Source of the DNA: Diaphorobacter limosus
GTDB lineage: Bacteria; Pseudomonadota; Gammaproteobacteria; Burkholderiales; Burkholderiaceae_C
Assembly: GCF_033100095.1 (NCBI RefSeq)
Contig: NZ_CP136921.1
Coordinates: 2,202,501 to 2,266,500 of the forward strand
Direction: 5' to 3'
Length of the DNA stretch: 64,000 nt
The notes beneath the pieces are model-generated. The model was given only the letters and a program-made list of their open reading frames with translations. It searched no databases and had not been told where the DNA came from. The position numbers were made by a program, and so were the translations under genes. Positions 17,133-24,548 of this stretch are shown in pieces. Position 1 is the stretch's first letter. Every line of letters begins with the position of its first letter.

Positions 17133-18035
17133 TCAGTCATGCAGATGTTCGGCCACAAACTGGCGAAAAATTCCCATGGCAGGCGCTTCAGTGCGGTCGG
17201 CCAGGGTAACGAACGCAAAGCGTGCGCCCTCATTCAACGCCGGAGTGATGGGCAACTCCACCAAGCTACCATTGGCGATGGCTTCACGCGCGGGGCTGAT
17301 GAGGCCGAGGAACACCGCGTCACTGCCGTGTACCGCGTGTAGCAAACTGTTGATATCGTTGCAGCGCAGGGTCACCGCGACCTGGGGGTCAGCTGCGGGC
17401 CCATAGCGGGTGATCAGAAGACGTGCCAACTCCGGATTGAGTGAAGTCGACGCTAACGGATAGCGTTGGAGGTGTGCAAATGTAATGGGGGTGTTGAATT
17501 TGGTAAGGGGGTGACCCACGCGACAGATGAAACCACCGCGCATTTGGCCCAAATCTTCGATCAACAGGTCATCAGCAGGCGTGACGCTGCGTAGATCCAC
17601 GACCAGGGCGTCGAATCCACGTTCGCGCAAGCGCCTGGTCTGCAACTCGGGGGGGCCTGATTCGAGGCTGACCTGCACTCCCGGATGCATGCAGGCCATA
17701 TAACGCAGAAACGGCTGCATCAGCAGTGCAGTAGGCCCCGCGCCGAGCCCAATGCGAATGACCCCCAAGTAGCCATCTTGCAATAGCTGTGCGCTGCGCT
17801 TTAGCTCAACGGCATCCAGCACCATGCGGCGCGCCCGGCTTGCAACGGTCTGGCCGAACGGCGTCAACTCGTTGCGCTTGCCCATTCGGTCGATCAGACG
17901 TGCTCCGAAATCGTCTTCGAGGGTCTGGATGCTGCGACTTAGGGCGGACTGGGTGATGTGGCAACGTTCCGCGGCGCGGCTGAACGAACCGGTGTCCGCC
18001 ACGGCCAGCAGGTACTCCAGATGGCGCAGGTTCAT
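17133..18035 (-). CDS. LysR-family transcriptional regulator of the island cassette
   Basis: DNA-binding regulator of 300 residues. The N-terminal winged helix-turn-helix is MNLRHLEYLLAVADTGSFSR followed by AAERCHITQSALSRSIQTLE, and the rest is a LysR substrate-binding domain. The ATG at 18035 directly follows AAGGAA. It is divergent from the MFS/amidohydrolase/glutaminase genes with a 126 bp shared control region holding palindromes of LysR-box type, so it probably regulates them, with a substrate or breakdown product as coinducer (inference). Base composition here is less GC-rich than in the flanking chromosome, consistent with acquisition. Confidence 0.85.
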   Translation of the reverse strand: MNLRHLEYLLAVADTGSFSRAAERCHITQSALSRSIQTLEDDFGARLIDRMGKRNELTPFGQTVASRARRMVLDAVELKRSAQLLQDGYLGVIRIGLGAGPTALLMQPFLRYMACMHPGVQVSLESGPPELQTRRLRERGFDALVVDLRSVTPADDLLIEDLGQMRGGFICRVGHPLTKFNTPITFAHLQRYPLASTSLNPELARLLITRYGPAADPQVAVTLRCNDINSLLHAVHGSDAVFLGLISPAREAIANGSLVELPITPALNEGARFAFVTLADRTEAPAMGIFRQFVAEHLHD

Positions 18036-18057
18036 TTCCTTCGTCGCATGAGTTCTT

Positions 18058-18093
18058 TGAATGCATTCAGAATAAATTATGCATTAGACGCAT
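18058..18093. promoter_or_regulatory. Candidate LysR operator in the divergent control region
   Basis: Two palindromes sit side by side: TGAATGCATTCA at 18058-18069 and ATGCATTAGACGCAT at 18079-18093. The second contains TGC-N7-GCA, which is the T-N11-A pattern of LysR-type sites. Both lie between the divergent regulator and transporter genes. Confidence 0.5.
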
Positions 18094-18161
18094 TTGATCA
18101 TGATTCATATGATTCAGCGCGCTGTCTTCCAGGGCAGCAGCAATCATACGGAGACGAATTC

Positions 18162-19502
18162 ATGGGCATTCAAAATTCCAGTATGGGCGACGTTGCGTTG
18201 TCGCCCACATCCCAGGGCGTATCGAACATTTCAACTGCCGCGACGAGTAAGGTGCAGCCCCGCGTCGTGGCTGCAACAGTGGCTGGCAACGCGCTTGAGT
18301 TCTTCGATTTCACCACCTACGCGTTCTTCGCCGTTTATATCGGCCAGACCTTCTTTCCCGCTGACGAACCGCTGGTCACGGTGATGCTGTCGGTAGCGGT
18401 CTTTGGCGTTGGCTTCATCACGCGCCCTTTGGGCGGGCTGCTGATCGGCGCTTTTGCCGATCGTGCAGGACGCAAGCCGGCCATGCTGTTGACCATTGCG
18501 CTCATCACGGTCGGCACGATCGGCATGGCGCTCACCCCCTCGTACGCAAGCATCGGATTGGCGGCACCCATCATCGTCATTGCCTGTCGGCTGGTGCAGG
18601 GGCTGGCCCTGGGCGGCGAGGTCGGGCCGTCTACCACGTATCTGATCGAGATCGCACCCCAGGGCCGGCGCGGCCTGTATGGCAGCTGGCAGCTTGCCAG
18701 CCAGGGCATAGCCTCGCTGGCGGCTGGCATCGTCGGCATTGTGCTCACGCTGGCGCTAAGCAAGGAGCAAATGCTGGCGTGGGGTTGGCGTATCCCTTTC
18801 TTGCTCGGTCTGGCATTGATCCCCATTGCCGTCTTTCTGCGCCGCCACATGCCCGAGAGCCTCGAGCAGCCCACGCATAGCGGACCCATCAAGAGCCCGC
18901 TGGCCGATATCCGGCACCATCTGCGACCGATCATGCTGGCGCTCATGGTCATCCTGGGTGTGACGATCTCGACCTATGCGGCGATTTACATGACCACCTA
19001 TGCCGTGACCACGCTCAAGCTCTCCGCGACGATCGCCATGTCGGCGACCATCGTATTCGGCGTGGCGACCTGGGCGGGTGCGCTGCTGGGGGGCTGGCTG
19101 TCAGATCTGTATGGGCGCAAACCCGTGATGCTCTGGGCTCGCGTGGCATTGTTCGTGCTGGTCTATCCGGCTTACATGCTGCTCATCGAGCACACCAGCG
19201 TTGCCACTCTGGCACTGGCGACTGCGCTGCTGGCATTGCTCACGGGCATTGGCGGCGCGCCAACGCTGGTGGCCATCCCGGAGCTGTTCCCCGGCCATGT
19301 ACGCGCGCTCGGGCTGTCGATTGCCTATGCCTTTGGCGTGGCGCTGTTTGGTGGCACCGCGCAACTGGTGATCACCTGGCTCATCAAGGTGACCGACAAC
19401 CCGGCGGCGCCAGCGCTCTACGTCCTTATCACCAGCTTGATCGCCATCGTAGGCATTCTGCTCATGCGCGAAACCGGCGGTGACAAGGAACTACAGAAAT
19501 GA
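18162..19502 (+). CDS. MFS metabolite:proton symporter (MHS family)
   Basis: Inner-membrane transporter of 446 residues with about twelve hydrophobic segments. Family features are NALEFFDFTTYAFFAVYIGQ in the first segment, the loop RPLGGLLIGAFADRAGRKPA between segments 2 and 3, GGEVGPSTTYLIEIAPQGRR near residue 160, and a second RKP loop (LSDLYGRKPVMLW). This is the layout of citrate/shikimate/proline-type proton symporters. The ATG at 18162 follows CGGAGA; longer upstream frames run into the regulatory region. It is the first gene of a three-gene unit with an amidohydrolase and a glutaminase, suggesting import of an acylated amino acid. Confidence 0.85.
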   Translation: MGIQNSSMGDVALSPTSQGVSNISTAATSKVQPRVVAATVAGNALEFFDFTTYAFFAVYIGQTFFPADEPLVTVMLSVAVFGVGFITRPLGGLLIGAFADRAGRKPAMLLTIALITVGTIGMALTPSYASIGLAAPIIVIACRLVQGLALGGEVGPSTTYLIEIAPQGRRGLYGSWQLASQGIASLAAGIVGIVLTLALSKEQMLAWGWRIPFLLGLALIPIAVFLRRHMPESLEQPTHSGPIKSPLADIRHHLRPIMLALMVILGVTISTYAAIYMTTYAVTTLKLSATIAMSATIVFGVATWAGALLGGWLSDLYGRKPVMLWARVALFVLVYPAYMLLIEHTSVATLALATALLALLTGIGGAPTLVAIPELFPGHVRALGLSIAYAFGVALFGGTAQLVITWLIKVTDNPAAPALYVLITSLIAIVGILLMRETGGDKELQK

Positions 19503-19539
19503 TTACTAGGCGAATTTTGCCAGACTGTGAGTTCATAGC

Positions 19540-20727
19540 ATGACTGTTCAAGACACCTTGCAGGCGGTACGCGCACACGAAGACGAATTCATTGCTTTGC
19601 GCCGTGATATCCATCAGCACCCCGAGCTGCCATTCGAAGAGCTGCGCACCAGTGATTTAGTGGCTGCGCGACTGCGGGACTGGGGTTACCACGTTGAGCG
19701 CGGCCTGGGCGGAACCGGTGTGGTCGGGCAACTCAAGCGTGGCGACGGCACGCGCACGCTGGGTCTGCGCGCGGACATGGACGCACTGCCGATCCAGGAA
19801 ACCACGGGGCTGCAGTACGCAAGTCGCAACCAGGGCGTCATGCACGCCTGCGGCCACGACGGACATACGGCCATGCTGCTGGCGGCAGCAAAGGTGCTGG
19901 CAGAGCAGGGTGACTTCTCAGGGACACTCAACCTGATCTTCCAGCCGGCGGAGGAATACGGCACCAGCGACTGTGGCGCCGTACGCATGATGAACGACGG
20001 CCTGTTCGACAAATACCCATGCGACGCTATCTTCAGCATGCACAACATGCCCGGCTGGCCACAGGGGCACTTGATCTTTCGCGAAGGCCCAATGATGGCC
20101 TCCTCTGACAAGGTCTACATTACGCTGGTAGGTCATGGTGGTCACGGCGCTGTGCCGCACAAGGCAGCAGATCCGGTAGTGGCAGCAGCCAGCCTGGTGA
20201 TGGCGTTGCAGACAGTAGTCTCGCGCAACGTCGATCCACTTCAAGCTGCAGTGGTTACCGTGGGGGTGCTGCAGTCCGGGCGCGCCAATAACGTCATCCC
20301 CGACAGCGCATATCTTGAGCTGAGCGTGCGCGCGCTCGACCCCGAAGTGCGCAGCCTGCTGCAGCAGCGCATTACCGAAATCGTTCACGCACAGGCGCAG
20401 TGCTTTGGCGTCAAGGCCGAAATCGACTATCGGCGCGGCTACGCGGCACTGATCAACAGCAAGGATGAAACCGACTTCGCCCGTCAGATTGGCACCGAAT
20501 TGGTTGGCGCCGAGCGCGTCGTGCCGCAGGCCCCGCCACTCACCGGCAGCGAAGACTTCGCCTTCATGCTGGAGAAGCGCCCCGGCTGCTACCTGTTGAT
20601 CGGAAACGGGGATGGCGACAAGCTGGGCGCCTGCATGGTGCACAACCCGGGTTACGACTTCAACGACGCCAACCTGGCCATTGGCGCTGCATACTGGGTG
20701 CTGCTGGCGCGGCGTTACTTGGCCTGA
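19540..20727 (+). CDS. M20 family amidohydrolase (N-acyl amino acid hydrolase) of the island cassette
   Basis: Cytoplasmic hydrolase of 395 residues, paralogous to the gene at 13064. It has DIHQHPELPFEELRTSDLVA, GLRADMDALPIQETTG, the metal-binding MHACGHDGHTAMLLAAAKVL, IFQPAEEYGTSDCGA, SMHNMPGWPQG and GSEDFAFMLEKRPGCYLLI, so all catalytic and metal-binding positions of the family appear intact. It starts 37 bp after the MFS gene and ends 3 bp before the glutaminase gene, consistent with one operon. In family terms it cleaves the amide between an acyl group and an amino acid; the glutaminase next door hints at an N-acylglutamine substrate (inference). Confidence 0.88.
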   Translation: MTVQDTLQAVRAHEDEFIALRRDIHQHPELPFEELRTSDLVAARLRDWGYHVERGLGGTGVVGQLKRGDGTRTLGLRADMDALPIQETTGLQYASRNQGVMHACGHDGHTAMLLAAAKVLAEQGDFSGTLNLIFQPAEEYGTSDCGAVRMMNDGLFDKYPCDAIFSMHNMPGWPQGHLIFREGPMMASSDKVYITLVGHGGHGAVPHKAADPVVAAASLVMALQTVVSRNVDPLQAAVVTVGVLQSGRANNVIPDSAYLELSVRALDPEVRSLLQQRITEIVHAQAQCFGVKAEIDYRRGYAALINSKDETDFARQIGTELVGAERVVPQAPPLTGSEDFAFMLEKRPGCYLLIGNGDGDKLGACMVHNPGYDFNDANLAIGAAYWVLLARRYLA

Positions 20728-20730
20728 ACG

Positions 20731-21657
20731 ATGGGCCACGCCGCTTTGGAAACGCTCCAGGGCTTTCTGGTAGGGCTCGACGCGCGCATGAAGCGCGCAC
20801 ACAAGCGCGGCCGGGTGGCGCACTACATTCCGCAACTGGCCAGCGTTGATGTGCATCAGTTCGGGATCAGTGTGTGCCTGGCCAGCGGAGAGCGGCTGAG
20901 CGCGGGCGACGCTGCGACGCCGTTTTCGATCCAGAGCATCTCAAAGGTCTTCTCACTGGCGATCGCATTGGGCCGTCACGGCGACCGGCTCTGGAAGCGG
21001 GTGGGCAAGGAACCATCTAACTACACCTTCAACTCGGTCATCGAGCTTGAGCAGGAAGGCGGCAAACCGCGCAATCCTTTCGTCAATGCGGGCGCACTGG
21101 TCACCACCGACGCCATGCTCGATGCGCCTGACGCAGGCTGCGGACTCGACGAACTGATGGATTTCGTTCGCACGGCGGCTGGAGATGACCGGATCTCGAT
21201 TGATGAACAGGTTGCCGCCTCGGAATACCGGACGGCCTACCGCAACTTCTCTCTGGCGTACTTTCTACGCTCGTGCGGCAATCTGCACATGGAATGCGAA
21301 CGTCTGCTGCAGATTTACTGTCGCCAATGCGCGATCACGATGAACTGCGAGCAATTGGCCAGCGCCGGCCGGTTCCTGGCCGGCTTCGACTCCGCAGCCC
21401 ACCTGCTGAACCCAGCTCAGGCACGCAGCATCAACGCCCTGATGTTGCTCGCGGGGCACTATGATGGTTCAGGCGACTTTGCCTATTCGGTCGGCTTCCC
21501 CGGCAAGAGTGGCGTCGGAGGCGGCATTCTGGCGGTCGTTCCGGGACATGCATCGATCGCGGTCTGGTCTCCTGGCCTGAATGCGTTTGGCAATTCACTG
21601 CTCGGCACGCGCGCGCTGCAGGAGTTATCGGAGTTCACCGGCTGGTCGGTGTTCTGA
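20731..21657 (+). CDS. glsA: Glutaminase
   Basis: Cytoplasmic serine-dependent beta-lactamase-like glutaminase of 308 residues, the normal length, converting glutamine to glutamate and ammonia. The catalytic Ser-x-x-Lys is in TPFSIQSISKVFSLAIALG near residue 66. Other conserved blocks are GKEPSNYTFNSVIELEQEGG, RNPFVNAGALVTTDAM, YRNFSLAYFLRSCGNL, and the C-terminal GFPGKSGVGGGILAVVPG. The start codon is only 3 bp after the amidohydrolase stop, indicating translational coupling. Such genes more often stand alone; here its placement after an acyl-amino-acid hydrolase suggests it removes the glutamine released there. Confidence 0.93.
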   Translation: MGHAALETLQGFLVGLDARMKRAHKRGRVAHYIPQLASVDVHQFGISVCLASGERLSAGDAATPFSIQSISKVFSLAIALGRHGDRLWKRVGKEPSNYTFNSVIELEQEGGKPRNPFVNAGALVTTDAMLDAPDAGCGLDELMDFVRTAAGDDRISIDEQVAASEYRTAYRNFSLAYFLRSCGNLHMECERLLQIYCRQCAITMNCEQLASAGRFLAGFDSAAHLLNPAQARSINALMLLAGHYDGSGDFAYSVGFPGKSGVGGGILAVVPGHASIAVWSPGLNAFGNSLLGTRALQELSEFTGWSVF

Positions 21658-21775
21658 TGTGTAGGCTTTATCGTTTGCCTCGACATGAACAGCCCCGGAT
21701 TTCGAAGAGGCTGGTTGGTTTAAATTGAGGTCGGTGTGACTGCCTCGCTGGCGAGTTGCCGCCAGACAGTTAACA

Positions 21776-22318
21776 CCGTTTACGCGCGACGAGGATGTTG
21801 GCCGTGGCGCCCGCACGGTCGCGCACGATGAGCACGGATACCTGCTCCTTGGAGACGCCGCGCTGGCTGGCCTTGCCGCCGCGCCGGCGCGCCTGGCGCA
21901 GCAATGCACGCTGGCCTTTGCTCGATTCGAGGAAGTAGGACTCATCGGCCTCGGCAATGCCGCGCAATGCGCTGGCCTGGCGCTGACTGGGCAGCTGCAG
22001 GAAGCGGTGACGCCAGCGGAACGCCGTGCTCCAGGCCACCTCCAGCCGCTCGGCCACCCGGGGAATGCTCAGGCCTTGGCTGAGCGCCTGGGTGTGCGCC
22101 AGCCATTTGCCCCGCTGATGCAGCCCACTCAGCGGCGCGCCCGTCAGCGCGTTGAAGGTGCATGTGCAGCCACGGCACAAAAAGCGCTGCAGGCCGCGGG
22201 CAAAGCCGTTCTTGACGATGTGGGCGGCGCCGCAATGGGGGCAGAACCCGGGCGCTTGCGATTCGATGGTTTCGATGGAGGCTTGGCGCGCTTGCAGCGC
22301 GGCCAGCTGAGGTAGAGC
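21776..22318 (-). pseudogene. IS1595-family transposase, N-terminal half
   Basis: Minus-strand frame with the zinc ribbon CPHC...CRGC (APGFCPHCGAAHIVKNGF, then RFLCRGCTCTFNALTGAPLS), an HTH-like block LSIPRVAERLEVAWSTAFRW and the start of the DDE domain GIAEADESYFLESSKGQRAL. It breaks off after RDRAGATANILVARKR with a stop. The missing C-terminal half corresponds in type to the fragment at 16733-17003, which is on the opposite strand. Upstream it cuts into a KilA-N gene near 22318. The 118 bp from glutaminase to 21776 hold nothing recognisable. Confidence 0.75.
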
Positions 22319-22687
22319 TTGAACTCCGGGCTGAGCCAGGAGCCAAACTCGAAGGCAATGTCTTTGTGGGCATAGGTGCCGCCTCCGCGCCCTGCTTTGG
22401 CGTACAGACCGATGGCACCTGTTGCCTCAATCCATTTTTTGGGTGACATAGAGAAGCTGTTCAGACCAGCTTGCCTTCTAAACCTCTCGAATTCGAGAGG
22501 TTTGAAATGCGGGTTGTAGATTTGCTCCCAAATACCCAGAAACTCAATGGTGTTGCGGTTGCGCATCCAGTTGTACAGGATGCTTTCGTCTCCGAACCTC
22601 TTGGCCATATCGGTAGATGTAGTCCTGATCATGCCGGGTGGCAATGGAGACCTCCGCTCCTTTGACGTTGATGATCCGGTTCTTCAT
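22318..22687 (-). pseudogene. KilA-N domain protein, truncated and frameshifted
   Basis: A minus-strand gene begins at the ATG at 22687 (MKNRIINVKGAEVSI). After a frame change near 22617 it continues DMAKRFGDESILYNWMRNRN, TIEFLGIWEQIYNPHFKPLE, FERFRRQAGLNSFSMSPKKW and GGTYAHKDIAFEFGSWLSPE, a clear KilA-N domain. The 3' part is replaced by the IS1595 fragment at about 22318. KilA-N genes occur in phages and inside restriction-modification loci. Both the frame change and the truncation mark it as non-functional. Between 22688 and 22760 a short frame (ELEGRLCSTSALEEVFKLQW) might be the tail of another island gene, perhaps a type I specificity subunit, but this is unproven. Confidence 0.65.
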
Positions 22688-22760
22688 GCCAACTCCCATT
22701 GGAGTTTGAATACCTCTTCGAGGGCCGATGTCGAACAGAGCCTCCCCTCCAGCTCATTGA

Positions 22761-23267
22761 TCACCACCACCTGATCGCAGGGCACGCGGCACAGGTCATC
22801 GGCCTTGGTTGGTAGGAGCAGATGACGATCTGGCTGGCTTGGTCCTGGGTTTGGTCAAAGGGGTTGGGCAAACCCGCCTTGCGCTGCTCGTTGTAACTTT
22901 TGGCTTCCAGAATCAGCGCTTGCAGGCTGAACTTGTCTTGCAGCTCCTGGTGCCACTGCTTGCGCAAGTTGGCCGGGGTGATGATGAGGATGCGGCGCTT
23001 GCGCTCTGTCCAGCGCTGGACAATCACCAGGCCAGCCTCGATGGTCTTGCCCAGGCCCACCTTGTCCGCCAGGATCACGCCTTGCGAAAGCGGGCTTCGG
23101 AACGCGAACAGTGCTGCCTCGACCTGGTGCGGATTCAGATCGACCCGCGCATCAACCAGGGTGGAGGCCAGGAGATCGGGGGAGTCACGCCCGATCTGCC
23201 TTGAAAGCAGCCAGGCGATGTATTGGGACTGGTAGGACGTATGGGGAACAAGAGGCACTGCATTCAT
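22761..23267 (-). pseudogene. SNF2/DEAD-type helicase, N-terminal remnant
   Basis: The frame starts MNAVPLVPHTSYQSQYIAWL, then DLNPHQVEAALFAFRSPLSQ, then the ATP-binding ILADKVGLGKTIEAGLVIVQ and RRILIITPANLRKQWHQELQ, the N-terminus of large SNF2-family helicases found in phage-defence operons. The usual ADEVGLGKT reads ADKVGLGKT here, with lysine for glutamate. About 155 residues remain of a protein normally near 1000; the sequence derails after QIVICSYQ. It is the right edge of the accessory island, on the same strand as the restriction-helicase remnant at the left edge. Confidence 0.65.
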
Positions 23268-23324
23268 CGAAACATGTCGTTAACGATTATGCGTGGCAGC
23301 TGAAGACACAAGTATGGGCTGGAC

Positions 23325-23429
23325 AGTTGCAACATCAACCAACTCACCAGCCAGGCCCTGACCGACCTGGGCGCCGGGCCTACGTTCTACGACTGCGCGG
23401 TGCAGGTCGAGGCGGCCGCCAGTTACTCA
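23325..23429 (+). pseudogene. Diverged second copy of the molybdopterin oxidoreductase 3' end
   Basis: This stretch encodes INQLTSQALTDLGAGPTFYD followed by CAVQVEAAASYS and a stop. It is about 85% identical over roughly 93 bp to the last part of the gene ending at 16466 (by eye, about 14 mismatches). Upstream of about 23325 the similarity disappears. The two copies flank the whole accessory island. Confidence 0.7.
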
Positions 23430-23466
23430 TAAAACCATAGCTTCTTGCGCTTGTACTTCAAGGCCT
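23428..23466 (-). repeat. Dispersed repeat, copy at the right edge of the island
   Basis: On the minus strand it reads CAAGCGCAAGAAGCTATGG with an A/T-rich tail GTTTTATGAG, a slightly degenerate form of the AAGCGC-N3-CAGCTAT core. It overlaps the stop codon of the duplicated oxidoreductase end. Confidence 0.5.
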
Positions 23467-23487
23467 GGGCGAATACTCACCTCAAAA

Positions 23488-24471
23488 TCAACCGTGCGAC
23501 ACGATCTGCTGGTCGATGGCGCCGAACAGGCTCTGCCCGTCCCGGCCCTTCATCTCGATGCGGATGGTGTCGCCGTACTTCATGAATTCCGTACTCGGCC
23601 GGCCGTCCTCGATGGTCTCGATGCAGCGCTTCTCGGCAATGCAGCTATAGCCCTTGGACCAGTCCTTGTTGCTCACCGTGCCGCTGCCCACGATGGCGCC
23701 GGCGCGCACGTTGCGCGTCTTGGCAATATGGGCGATGAGCTGGCCGAAATGAAAGCTCATCTCCGCCCCGGCGTCGCACATGCCAACCCTGCGGCCGTTC
23801 CAGGTGGACTGCAGCGTCAGGTGCACGCGCCCGCCCTGCCAGGCGTCGCCGAGCTCGTCCAGCGTCACGGCCACCGGGCTGAAGGCAGTGGCCGGCTTGG
23901 ACTGGAAGAAGCCGAAGCCCTTGGCTAGCTCCGCCGGTATCAGGTTGCGCAGGCTGACGTCGTTGGCCAGCATCAGCAGGCGCACGCCGTCCAGCGCCTG
24001 CTCCGGGCTCGCGCCCATCTTCACGTCGCCGGTGATGACGGCGATCTCGGCCTCGAAGTCGATGCCCATGGCCTCACTGGGCACGACCACATCGTCGCAG
24101 GGGCCCAGAAAATCGTCGCTGCCGCCCTGGTACATCAGCGGGTCGGTGTAAAAGCTCGCCGGCACCTCGGCGCCACGCGCGCGGCGCACCAGCTCGACAT
24201 GGTTGAGGTAGGCCGAACCATCGGCCCACTGGTAGGCGCGCGGCAGCGGCGCCATGCACTGGCGCGCGTCGAACGCAAACGCGTGGCGCGCGCGGCCGGC
24301 GTTGAGCTGCTCGTACAAGTCCTGCAGCTGGGGGGCGAGGAAGTTCCAGTCGTCCAGCACCTGCTGCAGGCGGCTGGCAATGCCGGTCGCATAATGGGCC
24401 GCGCCCAGGTCGCGCGCGACCACAACCAGCTGACCATCGCGCGAACCGTCCTTGTAGGTCGCCAGTTTCAT
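23488..24471 (-). CDS. Fumarylacetoacetate hydrolase family protein
   Basis: Metal-dependent hydrolase of 327 residues that, in this family, cleaves C-C bonds of beta-dicarbonyl compounds such as aromatic-ring breakdown products. Visible motifs: the metal-binding IDFEAEIAVITGDVKMGASP near residue 145, ANDVSLRNLIPAELAKGFGF, AIVGSGTVSNKDWSKGYSCI, and KYGDTIRIEMKGRDGQSLFG at the C-terminus. The start MKLATYKDGSRDGQLVVVAR at 24471 begins the conserved N-terminal domain; longer upstream frames are shadows. It is divergent from the DUF3108 gene. The exact substrate is not readable. Confidence 0.88.
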   Translation of the reverse strand: MKLATYKDGSRDGQLVVVARDLGAAHYATGIASRLQQVLDDWNFLAPQLQDLYEQLNAGRARHAFAFDARQCMAPLPRAYQWADGSAYLNHVELVRRARGAEVPASFYTDPLMYQGGSDDFLGPCDDVVVPSEAMGIDFEAEIAVITGDVKMGASPEQALDGVRLLMLANDVSLRNLIPAELAKGFGFFQSKPATAFSPVAVTLDELGDAWQGGRVHLTLQSTWNGRRVGMCDAGAEMSFHFGQLIAHIAKTRNVRAGAIVGSGTVSNKDWSKGYSCIAEKRCIETIEDGRPSTEFMKYGDTIRIEMKGRDGQSLFGAIDQQIVSHG

Positions 24472-24548
24472 GGGCCAGGCCCTCCGTCTGACCGCCCGCG
24501 CCCATGGTGGCGCAGCGGGTTGATTGCACAAAGCAGAAAATTCTAGCC

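Noticed and set aside
21658..22320. Terminal inverted repeats of the IS1595 element
   Set aside because: I looked at both fragment ends and could not identify a convincing matching pair, so no full element is called.
22144..22644. Single 166-codon frame covering the KilA-N piece and part of the IS1595 piece
   Set aside because: It is a chimera: the KilA-N reading stops making sense at about 22318, where the transposase continues in a different frame. I list the two remnants separately.
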